A stretch of DNA of 64,000 nucleotides, taken from Grifola frondosa. Its lineage: Eukaryota; Basidiomycota; Agaricomycetes; Polyporales; Grifolaceae. Every line of letters begins with the position of its first letter. Position 1 is the first letter of the stretch. Under the pieces are notes generated by a model, which did no database searches, was not told the DNA's origin, and saw nothing but the letters and a program-made list of their open reading frames with translations. The DNA is taken from positions 1,674,001 to 1,738,000 of the forward strand of contig LUGG01000006.1 of the NCBI GenBank assembly GCA_001683735.1, in the 5' to 3' direction. Both the position numbers and the translations under genes were made by a program. This document shows positions 45,319 through 60,637 of this stretch, piece by piece.

Positions 45319-47482
45319 TCATTCCTTGAGCCGCATTGCCATCCCTATTTGCGAAGCACAGCAACCACTGTCAAGCGCCATCTCGAACAGACCGAGGCCG
45401 GAGTAGAACGGCTCCTGCGCAATGGGGCTGTAAAACCCCACGGTCTTGAAGTCGGAATGATTCGCGTCTGGAGTGAGGAGGACACGCAGGTCCGATACAT
45501 GCACCATCCTGGCATGAGTCATACCGAAAAATGATGGGAAGGCAGGAGCAGTATTGCAACTGTGGCACCACGCGTCAAAGACGAGGGCAGGCATGCAGTC
45601 GACGATACTTACGCAGGTATCGATACGTCCGGCGTCCGCTGGGGAGACTCCGGTTCTATAGAAGCCAGACCCATTGTTCGCCACGGGTCAACTATAAAGG
45701 AATTAATCTCTATCATATTGGGCCAGCGTAGCATAAACATAACGTACATTCACCATTTGTGAAAAAGACGTTGGAAGGAGTCATATTCCACCCGCCATAT
45801 TTGTTGACGTTGCTCACTCGCGGGGAAGGGGGAAGACCATTGGGGAAGGCCTCATTGCATTCCTGTTGGAAGCGTTCGAGAGATCTGAATGATGTCTCAA
45901 TCGAGAGCGGGTTGTTGGGATCGCCACGTTGGTAGAACCCTAGAAGAATAAATATGACGATAATGCTTGGAAAACGAGCTTCATGTGGGACGTCCAGAAC
46001 ATACCGTACTCCGAGCAATACTGCCACATCCAAGATCTGTCCTGGACCGGATCATCCGCATTACCCGGGATTTCGTCGTAGTTGAGCTCGCTGATTGCGG
46101 TCAGGAATGCGCCAAATGCAGCACCTACACCATGTGTAGACACGACACCAAACTCCAGCGGGGATGCTGTGAAGTTCTGTGTTTCCAAGTTGTTGCAGAA
46201 CGGTAGCAAAGATGCCTCAAATCCATAATACTACGAAATAGTGGTTAATAATACTATGAGTAAGAACACGACTGTTAATTGGAGATATGCACCTGATAGA
46301 AACTGAGCGGATCCATTAAGACTCCTGCCGCCTCCACGTTACTAGCATTCGCCGCAATTTGCTTTGTCAGCCCCTCAGAACCTGTTTCATTACCGCCGGG
46401 ACCATCCGCTCGAGCTTTAAGTAATCGGAACTTCATATCCGTTACTTGTTCAGCCGAACCGCTTTCCAACGTGTCGTCGACAAAACGTGTGACCGCAACC
46501 CAATCTGCCGAGCAGTTGCGTGTGAGGCTGCGCTCCGCCGCTTTGTAGTACGCTGCCATGTCCACTTGCGCGTGGACCGGAGCAGACGATGCCCACACAG
46601 CATAGATAGTGGAGGGATTGCGCACCCGGAGAAATGCGCCTCGTACGCCAGGGTATGAGCCACCTAGCCATATCCAAGGCGTGACAGATGGGTGTATAGG
46701 GCTGATGACACTGCCAGTGGAGACGTTTGATGCAGGCCGCGCTATCTTACTAGAGTTGAGCATGAATGAATTGGCGAAGTAAACTACATCCTCGAGTGCC
46801 TGATCTGTTGTGAGGAATTGCCACTGTTCGGCGGTTGTATTTTCCTATATCCAAGGTATGCTATAATTTAGAAAGAGATGGGAAGAAACACGAACATTGA
46901 CGGGGAACGGGAGAGAATCACCGTAATAACGGTGCTCCCAAAGGATTGCAAGACCTTTGTATCGTTTTGCGAGTTGCATTGTTGCAGAAAGACCATGATA
47001 TTCCTTGGTATGATCGCGAATTCTCAGCGATGAACGATAACTAACGGTTGAAGAAAGCAAACCTGAAGGTAGTAGGGCAAAAGCGGCTCCGCATTCTGTT
47101 CACCCGAGTCAAAGACTACGAATAGTTCAGACAGGAAGGTATTTCGATGACACTCGCACGAATATACGCACAAAATACAGGTCCGCCTTGTACGTAGTAT
47201 GTATCGTTGATCCAGTAGCGATTTTTGAACGTGCCTGAAGTGCCCCCGAAATGGTCGATTGGTAGCTACAAATTCAAGTGCAGTCAATATAATCTATTTG
47301 AATGGTGCAGATAGACTTACATAAAAGAAAAGAGCGCTGTTCGCGTCTGCGTCCTCTCTTTTCAGGGCAGGAAGATACTCTGACAACTGTGAGGTAGGCG
47401 TTTTGAACGCATATATGACAGGTAATAGAAAACCTGCAGTCCACAGAACGAGCATGAACCGCTGGTGTGCCGGAGACCACAT
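45319..47482 (-). CDS. Secreted serine carboxypeptidase, peptidase family S28
   Basis: The start at 47482 gives MWSPAHQRFMLVLWTAGFLL..VIYA, a good signal peptide; an in-frame ATG at 47521 would put charged residues in front. Then IDHFGGTSGTFKNRYWIND, VQGGPVFVFDSGEQNAEPLL, EYHGLSATMQLAKRYKGLAI, LWEHRYYGDSLPFPVN, ALEDVVYFA, and the nucleophile motif WIWLGGSYPG (GxSxxG). Further on are YAVWASSAPVHAQVDM, WMWQYCSEYG, NVFFTNGEYDPWRTMGLAS with the catalytic Asp, and THARMVHVSDLRVL with the catalytic His. NxS/NxT sites are frequent, as expected for secretion. S28 enzymes (prolyl carboxypeptidase/DPP II type) release residues next to proline. About ten introns. Divergent from the GMC gene. Confidence 0.88.
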
Positions 47483-50915
<3,433 letters not shown>

Positions 50916-51319
50916 GCTGAGGCTGCATCGTGTGAGTGCTAGCCACTACGGACTTCCAGCCTCTTTTGTTCTTCTACGGACTATAGTGGTACGCCACGGA
51001 CTGTTTGCTGTCGGACTACTATTTGTCGCTTTCCTGTTTGTCTCCCATTCGAACGGTACTTTTCCACTCCTTTGCAAAGGACCATTGTGTATGTCCTGCA
51101 GGGCATGACTTTGACATTCGTATCCGTAACATTTTTTGAACACTGTAGCCTAACCACCTGCATCCCTGCCGTATACTGTGCTGTCCAGTAAATTAGGGTT
51201 CCTGTATAGTGATGATACCATTTAGTACTGTAGTCTTTGTACGGTAGAGATGCAATAAAGCACCTTTGTAACCAGCTTCTCTCAAATTGTTGTTTGAGGA
51301 AGTCATCTTCGATTATCAC
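50916..51319. other. 3' flank of the GMC gene
   Basis: No recognised gene; a 124-codon minus-strand frame at 50981-51355 has no motif support. Confidence 0.4.
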
Positions 51320-51470
51320 GGTGTGACTCACTGTCATTCGTTTGTCTGAAGACAATCTTAACGCCTTGGTTATTCTATCACCTTACGGTGATATCCATAG
51401 GCGTGGCCGAATGATGTTGGGAAAGAGTCTCCCCTTCTTTTGTCAAAGTGTGGGCTACCGAAGTTTCCGG
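51320..51470 (+). pseudogene. Relic of a fungal kinase C-terminus
   Basis: CGTTTGTCTGAAGACAATCT (about 51339) and GATGTTGGGAAAGAGTCTCC (about 51413) parallel the 3' end of the kinase gene at about 53130 and 53203, keeping the same spacing. The shared reading is LSEDNLNA versus LSEDDLNA. Only the last 50 codons are recognisable, so this is the remnant of a tandem copy. Confidence 0.65.
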
Positions 51471-51764
51471 TTGTATTGTTCATGTAGTACCATTAGCTTA
51501 CAAGTTTGATCATTCATGGAAGTCTACTAAATAGCACAATCGATGCACACATATTTGGTATGTTCTTACCTCATGTTTGCATTCAAGTTGTCCAATTACC
51601 TCTCAACGAACATTTTGCTGTGATTCTCATCATGTTCCAACTTGATATAGGATCAGAGTCACTAATTATTGTGACTCTGTGTTGACGCGTAAGATCACAC
51701 TATTTTGTCACGCGTCCAGGTCGAACATTAACCTCAACTGCTAGTGTCATCATCGATTTTGCTG
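51471..51764. promoter_or_regulatory. Upstream region of the fungal kinase
   Basis: No gene. It includes a palindromic-looking pair, GTCACTAATTATTGTGAC at about 51659, that could be a regulatory site; this is only visual. Confidence 0.3.
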
Positions 51765-53357
51765 ATGAGTTGGACAAATGAGGAGTCCGATTTTTCTCTT
51801 CCAGATGTTAGTTTTCTTCCGTTACATCATTTGATGGCTATCAACGAATTATGTATTTTCTTTAGGTACCAAATCGTGAAGATTTCGACTTACAATTGTA
51901 CTTAACATCCCCGGATCATGCCTTCGAAGCACAGAATTTCTGGTCAGCATATCGTCCTTGGCTTGCAAGACATGGCTATACACTGTTTGACATCACAATT
52001 GGATTGGAATTACCTGTCCCATACTGGGTTCCACCAATTGTGGCGGTATCCGCACCTGTGCCTTACGCCTTTTATCACCGTGACGAGGACATCCCGGTGA
52101 CCCCGTGGTGGATTATGTGGGTAGAGGTACGATTAATATTCCTGATGTGGTCGGACAGTCTCTTAGCTGTTGCCAGGCACGCTTTGCTTTTGGTCAAGAT
52201 GCGCAAGGCCGAAATATTGCAATCAAAGTCATAAAATCAGACTCGGATGAAGAAAAGATATATAATCATCTACTTCAATGCTCAGATCTCTTTCACCCGG
52301 ATACATTTTCGAATGTGTTACCTCCCATCAGCCTATTCAAACTTCCACATCAACTTTCATTCGTTGTCATGCCCATGTAAGTGGGTCTTCTTACACGAGT
52401 AATTGTCATCTCGCTGAGTTTTACGTCGAGGTGGAGCGATCTAAAGGATTTTGGTGGCATGCGGACCGTTAGAGATGTGATGCACTTTGTGATGGATATT
52501 CTCAGGGTAAGTGCAGAGATTAGATGTAAGTGGTCATCTAATACACACGGTTTAGGGTCTTGCCTTTCTTCACAACCAACGGATTGCTCATCGTGTACGT
52601 GTTCGAACGTCTTGGAGTATATGCTTCAGGAACAGACCTTTGATGCCACAGGATATCTCGCTGCGTAACATCATGGTGAACATGTTTAGTGCAATCCATT
52701 ATCAACAGGTTGATCGGCTCCGACATGTACTGGAGAAGCATCGCAGTTCATCCCATATTCGGTACTGCCTACTCGACTTCAATCTTTCGATTCAATTCCC
52801 TCCTGGGAGGCCAATCGAGGACTATCGTTCGCCGTCGAAGGAAGCATACAGAGGGACGGATGACTATCACCCATGGGATGTCTATCAAGGCCAGTTCGAA
52901 TACAACCCATTCGCCTTTGACGTTGGGTGTTTGGGAAATTTGTTCAAGTTCCGCTTCGCAGTGAGTGAAAATGGGCGCTTCGCTGATACTGTGTGGTACT
53001 AATACCATCATAGGATGCTATACCTGCAGTTAATATGCTGGCGCACTAATCGATCGCATGACAACCTATAAAGTATCACAACGCTTCACTGCTCCGCAGG
53101 CGTACGAGTTCTGCGAGGAGATCGTGCGAGGTTTGTCAGAAGATGACCTAAACGCCTCAGTTGTGTTATCGACGCACGTTGATATCTCTATAAGCTTGGC
53201 CGGATGTTGGGAAAGAGTCTCTCCATCTTTTGCCAAGACTTGGTCTCATTATAGGTCTCCTCCAATCCCGAGAGGTGTCCGGCTCTTGAATTGGATTTGT
53301 TCTTTCGAAAATAGTGCACGAGTTTTTTGCTACGTGCGAAGAGTGCTTCGCATCTAG
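51765..53357 (+). CDS. Fungal-specific protein kinase-like protein
   Basis: ATG 51765 gives MSWTNEESDFSLPD, intron, VPNREDFDLQLYL, then ARHGYTLFD and VTPWWIMWVGRGTINIPDVV. The kinase lobe shows a Lys in GRNIAIKVIKSDSDEEKIYN; FSNVLPPISLFKLPHQLSFV ending VMPM; GLAFLHNQRIAHR|DISLRNIMVN, an HRD loop with an intron (52595-52651) exactly between Arg and Asp; LLDFNLSIQFPPG in place of DFG; and YNPFAFDVGCLGNLF. This resembles a kinase family expanded in Agaricomycetes. A base is missing near 53041; in the shifted frame the expected LIDRMTTYKVSQRFTAPQAY and EFCEEIVRGLSEDDLNASVV follow. Activity is plausible because the HRD Asp and Asn are kept. Confidence 0.75.
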
Positions 53358-54157
53358 GCTGATACGCCTTCCCGTATGTACCAATCCTGATGGCTGCTAC
53401 ATAAGGGGCCGCCGCGCCTCACCGATTACGACAGCAGCCATGCCACACTGCTGAAATTCCTCGCTAAGCTTCTCAAGTCATTATAGATCGCTGAATGACG
53501 TGCCTACTCTTTAACACACTCGCGATGTAGTTTTGGAATCCAAAGCCCCAGCTTTACCCCCGATATTCAAAGACGCAGATGCGTCTTCCACTTTCGAACT
53601 ACCTGCTGAGGCTCAGCAGACCAAGAACCCTGATCCCCACAACCACCATCAAATCCTCATGGCTTTTGTTATGTCATCGAGAAAGGTACAACGGCCCGTT
53701 GGCGCCGAAATGACAAGGTCCACAATGTAATCCCAACATGTATGAACTCTGGCTCCGGTACCGAAGAGGCATTGACCGACGAGAACCAACCTATCCAGAA
53801 GAAATCCAAGAAGTGCCGTAAGGGAAGAACGAGACCACGGGATCCGCATCGAATCTCCTTGTTGCAGAAGATGCGGATGATGCCGAGGTAGGACGTGGAC
53901 AGTGTGGAGGAGTTGCGGATGTTGCGTGTACCTATTATTACCTTCGGATCGTACACGTTTCAGCTTATGTTCTCTACCATCCAAATGAAACTTTGTCCCA
54001 AGCCGTCATGGAATGACCCGTAAATAGTTATTATGTATACAGTGTGTGCATACTGGTAATTGATAGCGAATAACACATACTCGTACGTTGCATACATACT
54101 TCGACAAACAACACGACCGGTCGCCAATAACGTACACTATAGGCCATTACGGTTTCG
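53358..54157. other. Spacer with a Lys/Arg-rich reading frame of unknown origin
   Basis: In 53530-53900 the plus strand reads PALPPIFKDADASSTFELPA and, in another frame, PIQKKSKKCRKGRTRPRD. The latter resembles the basic tails of the FunK1 kinases in this window, but no kinase precedes it. It may be a decayed tail. Not assigned. Confidence 0.3.
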
Positions 54158-56204
54158 TCACAGATGCGCCATAACAGGGGCGTGGATAACTCGAGGAGGA
54201 GAGGGAATAAGAGAGACTTCGGCGTTACCAGAATACATGGGCAGGCCAGCGAGGAAGCTGTCCCAACTCTTCGTGTTGAGGATAGGCGAAACAGCATACT
54301 CCTCGGCAGCAGTTGCAGTGAGGTATTTCTCCAAGTGAGGCAGTGCTTCCGTAGCCGCTTGTTTTCCCGTTCAACCTGCTGCCATTTCGAAAGACCCGCT
54401 TTCTCCGAGTACCACGCTGAGTCCATTGAGACAATATTAGCCTCGTAGAGGTCGACGAGCGCTCTGTCCACCTGAGCATCGAGCGCTGCTTCATAAGCCA
54501 TTCGATGCCCGATTGCCTGCACCAGCGGTAGACACAGTGGCAACAGGAGATGGCTGAGCCGCTCATCGCGGTGGTTATGGCCGAATCTGGCTAGCAGCGC
54601 GCGACAATCCGCGAATAGACTCCTCAGACGACAAGGAGACACTCCGGATATTTGGCTTTGGGGAGCCGTATCGACCAAGTGAAGCTCGTTTGCGAGACCT
54701 ACACAACGAGTTAAGGCGATGACATATTTGTGAGGGAATCGACGTACGGATACAGAGAACAAGAACGTCGCCTTCAGCGATCCGAATACCACGCATAAGG
54801 AGCTTCGAAATTACGTGTCAGATCATGTCGCAACCTTAAGTGGCAGCGCGTACCTCAGAGGGGATGACCTGATTATACTCGAACAAACCACGAGCTCCAA
54901 ATCTCTCCGAGAGATCGGAAAGACTCGAACACGCATGGTGGGTCATTGCTGCCTTTGCGGCCGCTGCAACGCCGCTCCGTACACGCTCATCGAGGGAACT
55001 GTCTCGATATATTTGGATTGCAGCCTTGGCATACGCCTTCATGACAGCAGCTTGTGCGAGAGCGAGCAAGATGGGCAACTGTTGGGTCCTGAAAGACATA
55101 ATGGGCACCTGCACGCCGTTCGATCCTTTGACCATTCTCCGCAAACTGTACCGCGCGGCAGCATAAGCATGGACTGAAAGAAGAGGAATCGATAGGGTGG
55201 CAAGTGCCAGGGAACCGACGCTCACGCGCCAGATACTAGATATGAAGTGTGTGCGATGGTTTGCAGGATTGGCCAGGAATCCAAGAAGAGAAGCAGCAGG
55301 AAGGCGAACATGGTTGAAAGATGTCACGCCATGATCAACGGGCTGTATGCCTCCGCGCTGAGGAAGCAGCCTGAGCGTTAAGGTGAGCGAATAGATGTGT
55401 ACCATGAATGGAAAGCGAAATACCTCATGGATACACCCTTACACATCTCTTTTCCATTTCCGAGCGCCACAACGAAGGGTCGGATCCCACGATTCTCGCC
55501 CTTCACCATCAGTCTAGCGAAAACAATGGCCACGCGAGGGACTGAGCCAAACGGCCCCGTGGGAGGCATGAACCTGAGAAGCGTGTCAAAACGTATGGCG
55601 GCAGTGGTTCGATCCACTCACTTGCGCGCTCCTTCATTCGGAGTATGTAGATCGAATTCCCCCGAAGGGAGTAGTGTTGCTGTGGTCTCGAGATTTGGGG
55701 CGTCCAATCCATGTGCCACCTCCGTGAGGAGATATTGCGCTCTTTCAAAGACCAAAAGTGTTCAGCTCGACGTCGGCGAAATGGAACAATGTACAAGACA
55801 CTCACGATACATTGAACTTCATGATATCGTTCATTAACGGTCGCAGATCGGGACGCTGTTCGGCAAATGGAGCGAGAGTGCCCGCAGACAAATTGTACTG
55901 GATGGTGAGAAGCGTGAGTGCAGCGCTGTCCAGGGCGAAGATGTTATCCATGTGTAAATCCCAGAACTTCGGGGTCAGGTAGAGAACATCATGCGACGTT
56001 AATGCTTATGGGCGGATGGGCATCAGTGAAGCAACAGTAAGCCTTTTCATGCAGAAGACATAAAGACATACCATATTGTTTGGCAATGGCTCGTGCTCTG
56101 CGGTAAGAGATCGAGATGCGTTCCTCAAGGGACGCATCGTCCCTGGGACGTTGAAAGGCGTCTGTACTAGGTAGATTCGCGGTAAGAAGTTGAGGGGAGG
56201 ACAT
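54158..56204 (-). CDS. Acyl-CoA oxidase/dehydrogenase-type flavoenzyme
   Basis: ATG 56204 gives MSSPQLLTANLPSTDAFQRP, then SISYRRARAIAKQYG. Conserved blocks: SHDVLYLTPKFWDLHMDNIF, MVHIYSLTLTLRLLPQRGGI, QPVDHGVTSFNHVRLPAASL, FISSIWRVSVGSLALATLSI, YAAARYSLRRMVKGSNGVQV, FRTQQLPILLALAQAAVMKA, TMTHHACSSLSDLSERFGAR-like GLFEYNQVI, LPLCLPLVQAIGHRMAYEAA, and VDLYEANIVSMDSAWYSEKA. The C-terminus reads in a last exon from about 54330 to 54158. The FNHVRLP block and the RYSLRR/FRTQQ pair are those of acyl-CoA oxidases. It probably acts in peroxisomal fatty-acid oxidation, but no PTS1 is visible at the end (VMAHL). Several introns; about 600 residues. Confidence 0.82.
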
Positions 56205-58500
56205 AATGACAGAGAGGGTCGGAATGAGCTAGAGGGCCTACTGGACTCGACGGATGTTTGGGACCGAACTAAATATCCCCTAGCCACACTAGAAAACTTC
56301 TTAGCCGACGTACCTCATTTCACTGCTTATTCATCAACGTGCCGCGCATTTGTGTCTCCGCGAAGATCATTTTGCACATCGAGCGACACTAGATACGCCA
56401 TCAGGTATCCTGGCAAGTTTTAGTCGTGTTTTCGATACACGCCTGTAGACGCCCGTGCAATCAGACCTGACCAGGCTCACTGAAGTGTGCTTGATACGAC
56501 CTAGCCTCAAAGTCTCTGGCAAAATATGAATATTTCCGAGGTCTAAAATGACTGCGACCTAGATCTTGGAGATGAACAAGCTCATCCTGCCTCGTCGGGT
56601 AAATGGATACAGAACCGGCCATGGCGCTGATGCGGACTTTCCATCTTGGGCACTATTACGATCAGAATTCAGGACCACGCAGCACATATGGCCAGGTCAT
56701 CCAGATGCTGCTACACTCTGTATGGGGACTGCATGAGCATCTGCCTGCGTAATGGCCGTTACCCACTTCGCGCGCAGTAAATATCATCAAATTTTGCGCT
56801 ATATATGTCGTCATCATTGTGGCGAAACAAGACAACCGGGTGCGGCAGAAGACGGCAGGAGGCGGCAGGACGACCGATAGTGTCTAGACATAGAACATTG
56901 GACGTTCGTGCTTCAGTAAATTGTTTATGTTATGTTTAGTGTCTGCCGCAGAATGGAAGACGGGCCGTTCATCCCTAATGTAGGTAAATATCTTGCGGAC
57001 CTGAGAGGACATACCACAATCTCCTCCGACATTATAACGGCACTGGGGAAGTTCTTCTGGCCGCATGCCATCGATTGTATCACGACGATTTCAAGCATGG
57101 TTGACGCCACTAATCTGATGATGAACGTAAGAGATAATCGATGACCTGGCACGTAATACCTTAGTTCGTCCATTGACTATCGCTCTCAGCTTGTCTTGGG
57201 ATCAAATACAAGGTCACCATTGGGTCTTTGTTACGTTCAATATTAGGCAACGTGACAAGAGAGAAGTGCGTATGATGTTGAAGAATGCAGACTCTTTACG
57301 TACCTCATAGCAACTAAGACTCCGTGGCATGATTTTTTTGCCTCAGTATGGGAATGCGACAGCTCGAAGCAGCTTTTAGTACTAGCAACATATAGCAAGT
57401 AGGATCCACATATGGACAACTCGGCCTTCAGCTGGTGAACGACCGTTGAAAATCTGTGCACAACAAGTTAGCGTAAACTACGCATTCTGATTTTGACATA
57501 TCTCATCGCCCCAACAGTCCGTTAATTGTGATTTGAATGGCCGCCTATCGTTCCAGTCGCATATACATCAACGTCATATGGATGCATCGATCACACGCGC
57601 GATTCTGGCCAAATGCAGAAAAGCGTGGCAAAACCAGCTGGCAGGAACAGAAGTGATGAGCGTCCATCGCCAATCTCCCGTAAAACGGTTCCTTACCATG
57701 CTCTTCGGAAACTGACCATCCCCGCGGTCGAACGAGAGAGCATCAGAGTCTGCTTCGCTTTTCCGAGGACATTCTTGAGATCCGTGAGCATTCCTAGAAA
57801 GGCTGACAGTCACAGATAACCAAATACAATCTGAGCAAGCTCATGAGATATATAGAAATGGAGAACGGTCGATGCAAGTATCAACTCTGTAGGCCATGTC
57901 AATTTTCAGTAGATCGCGTCTAAACAAGGATGACAAGTAGAAACTGAAATTACTCACCACGAGGAGTTGACTCGTTGGCACGCTTGAATACCGTACCAGT
58001 CACGATCACGATCATGGGCCGGAAACATTCGGAAATGCTGCATCGACTGTTCTGATGCAATTCGCAGTCCTTAATATACACGTTCAGCTCGACAGAAAAG
58101 TACGGTTCAAGGCGCATTCTTACCAGTGTATCAAACCCGATGATGACTAGATGACGGATGATTCAGACTCAATTGCAGGCAGCACAGGCTTGCCGTGGTT
58201 CAGAACCAGTACAAGCACGAGTTAGTTTGCGTCCAACAGACATGTCGAGACACGGTCCAGACAGAGAAGAAGAAGACACTTCTGACATTGCAGATATGCC
58301 GTGAGTAAGCCGACGAAGCCCACTGCAAAACATGAATCCTGAAGAAGCACTATCGGGTGAAGCCTGGGATGGATAAAGCATAGAAGCATGCAATCACTCA
58401 AACACGTGTCCATTACATCCAGGCGATATGATCCTACTACTGAAGAACTCCATCAGAAGGAATTGGTGAATGCTCTCGCGAAGAAGCAGTCATTGAGGCA
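56205..58500. other. Gene-poor region with decayed frames (first part)
   Basis: The minus strand at 56925-57173 and 57243-57500 suggests hydrophobic exons (RLVASTMLEIVVIQS; PAEGRVVHMWILLAIC) with splice-like borders but with in-frame stops. At 58169-58413 another hydrophobic stretch (AVGFVGLLTAYLQ) lies in the same direction. This could be a dead multi-pass membrane-protein gene reading leftward from about 58440 to 56900. No family could be named with confidence. Confidence 0.3.
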
Positions 58501-60637
58501 AATGCAAATCAGTCACTGAGACTATAATGCACACTAGATCAAACTTGTACACTGACCGTCGTGCTACGACACATGCGAACGACAGGACCCAGAATTACGC
58601 GTCGCGCCTACCCAAGGGCCGAAAACGCAAGCGGAACTGCCAGCACGATGATGAATTTCCATGCTTGTCAGTTGGTGTAGAAAAAGCCCAGCATGCGCAA
58701 AGTGTCAATAATCTATCTGAGTGCACCAGATGAATATTTCCTGCAGGCACATTAATGGGGATTCGACAAGGCGGTCGCCAGCTTGGGCGGCTGGCATTCT
58801 GTCACAGAATGTCACATCCTGTTATCATCTGTCACATCAGATTCATCGTTTGCAGTCACGACATCTTGACAAGTCAACGTCCACAACTCCAAAGGTACAC
58901 CATTTTGTGATTTCATGTGTGCGGTATGTTTCTGAAGTCTTCGAAAAGTTTCTGATGATTACAGTAAATCTCCATGCAACAGGTTGCCACGAGCGATCGA
59001 TGGTCAACAAGACACCGCATCTGAATCCTGTGCATCGCTCTTTGATCACCCTCGCTGATCTCAGTTGGTTAAGTGTTTACGGGCTGCTATGAGACTGCCC
59101 AACCGTAACCCGTTCCAACTTACTACGACGACCCTCGTCGCTTCCAGATCTCCTTAACAAGGATCATCTCGATCACGTTTTTTCGAAGATCTGCTTCCGC
59201 GCGTCTTAGAAGTCTGTATGAAGGTTGGTTGACGTTGCTTATTTTATGAAGCAATTAATTGTTGAACGTGAACTCTGCATGTTTTCACAGTTCCGAGTTG
59301 GTTTCAAGAGCTTGTATTCTTGACCTCTTACCGCCGCATTGAGAGTGTCAACAATGCTTAGTGAAATTACACCTTGGTTTGCGAAGAGGTGGTTTGGTGT
59401 TCGTCGCCTTGCAGATCGTAACGGGCTGATTTTACAAGGATTCCGGCGAGATGCATCGAATCCACCAGATAAATCGCAAAACGTTGATTTCTGGGTTGGA
59501 CGTATGTCATCCCCCGAGGTCTCTCTTGATGGATACGCTATCCGCAGCAAGAATTGTCAAGTTCGCAGTAAGTTCTCTAGAACATCTCCGATTTTCTATG
59601 GCAACCACTTCGTTCAATCGCCTATTCACGATGTGCTTGCAGACGGGTCACTTCAGGAAATCCTTGCTTCGCAGAATATTTGACAGCTTCGTAAGGGGAA
59701 CATGTGTCCGCGCTGATTCTTCGCTTCACAAAGAAGCAGTGAAATCTCAGTCTTTTATCCATCTCGTTAACTGCGATGTCATAGACATGAATATTCTAGA
59801 AATCCAGCCGCTCTTGCATTGCGTATTTACACTGCGTATGATGCGTACTAGATTTCAGTCTTGGTGGCTTTGACATCGGTGGGCGATTAGCTTGGATTGC
59901 GATCTTGTCAGGTCATCCGCCATTTGAGCTCATCGACGGTCAGCAGCACGCCCGCTAGCCCATCAACAATTACTTATAGAACCGCCTAACTCCCTTCTTA
60001 ATGTCAATATGGAACGGTTGAACTCAATCAGCTAAGCTTAACTCAAGGGCATCTTCTGAATTGCTGGCGACAGATTGACGAGAGCCGAATCAAGAAAGGC
60101 CGCGTAACCTTCGGTCCAGCACCACGATTTGAACCTGTTCCTACAATGCGACCTGCCACCCACATATAGACGAAGTACGTGCTTGTCAATCACCGCAAGA
60201 TCCTTTCGGCTTTCTACACGTCATCAACAATGATCAGCTTGAAGAGTTCGATTAAATTCACGACGAGCTTGTCGAGTTCACAAATTTTGAAACGCATATC
60301 TCAAGATCGATGCACACTCTCAGATCAAGCGAAGCCTTGAAGTCACAGACGAGGGCGAGGAGCATGCTCCAAAGAAGCAACGGAGGCAGAACAGTTCTGA
60401 GCCGGATATCAATATTGATTGATGATCACCAACACGTTCGAACGACCTGATATGTCTAGGGGCTGAATGCATAGATGCTTGCAGTCGACATCACTCATCG
60501 AGGGTTGTATACGATCGAGAAGTGTACACTGCCATACAGCTCCGAATTACATACAAGAACGAACAACATTTACGAATTACTAGCGACAGCATAATTACGA
60601 CAATCCAGAATATATACGAGCGCCGAACCCCTCACGC
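58501..60637. other. Gene-poor region with decayed frames (second part)
   Basis: Plus-strand frames at 59354-59680 (RRLADRNGLILQGFRRDASN) and 59592-59873 look protein-like and could be neighbouring exons. At 60340-60423 a frame EVTDEGEEHAPKKQRRQNSS ends at a TGA, resembling the acidic/basic tails of fungal kinases. Stops interrupt the stretch between. At 58795-58845 the heptamer TGTCACA occurs three times within about 45 bp. Probably a dead gene; not assigned. Confidence 0.3.

Noticed and set aside
54815..55837. Plus-strand frames of 120 and 146 codons
   Set aside because: They are antisense to conserved acyl-CoA oxidase exons and contain no motif of their own.
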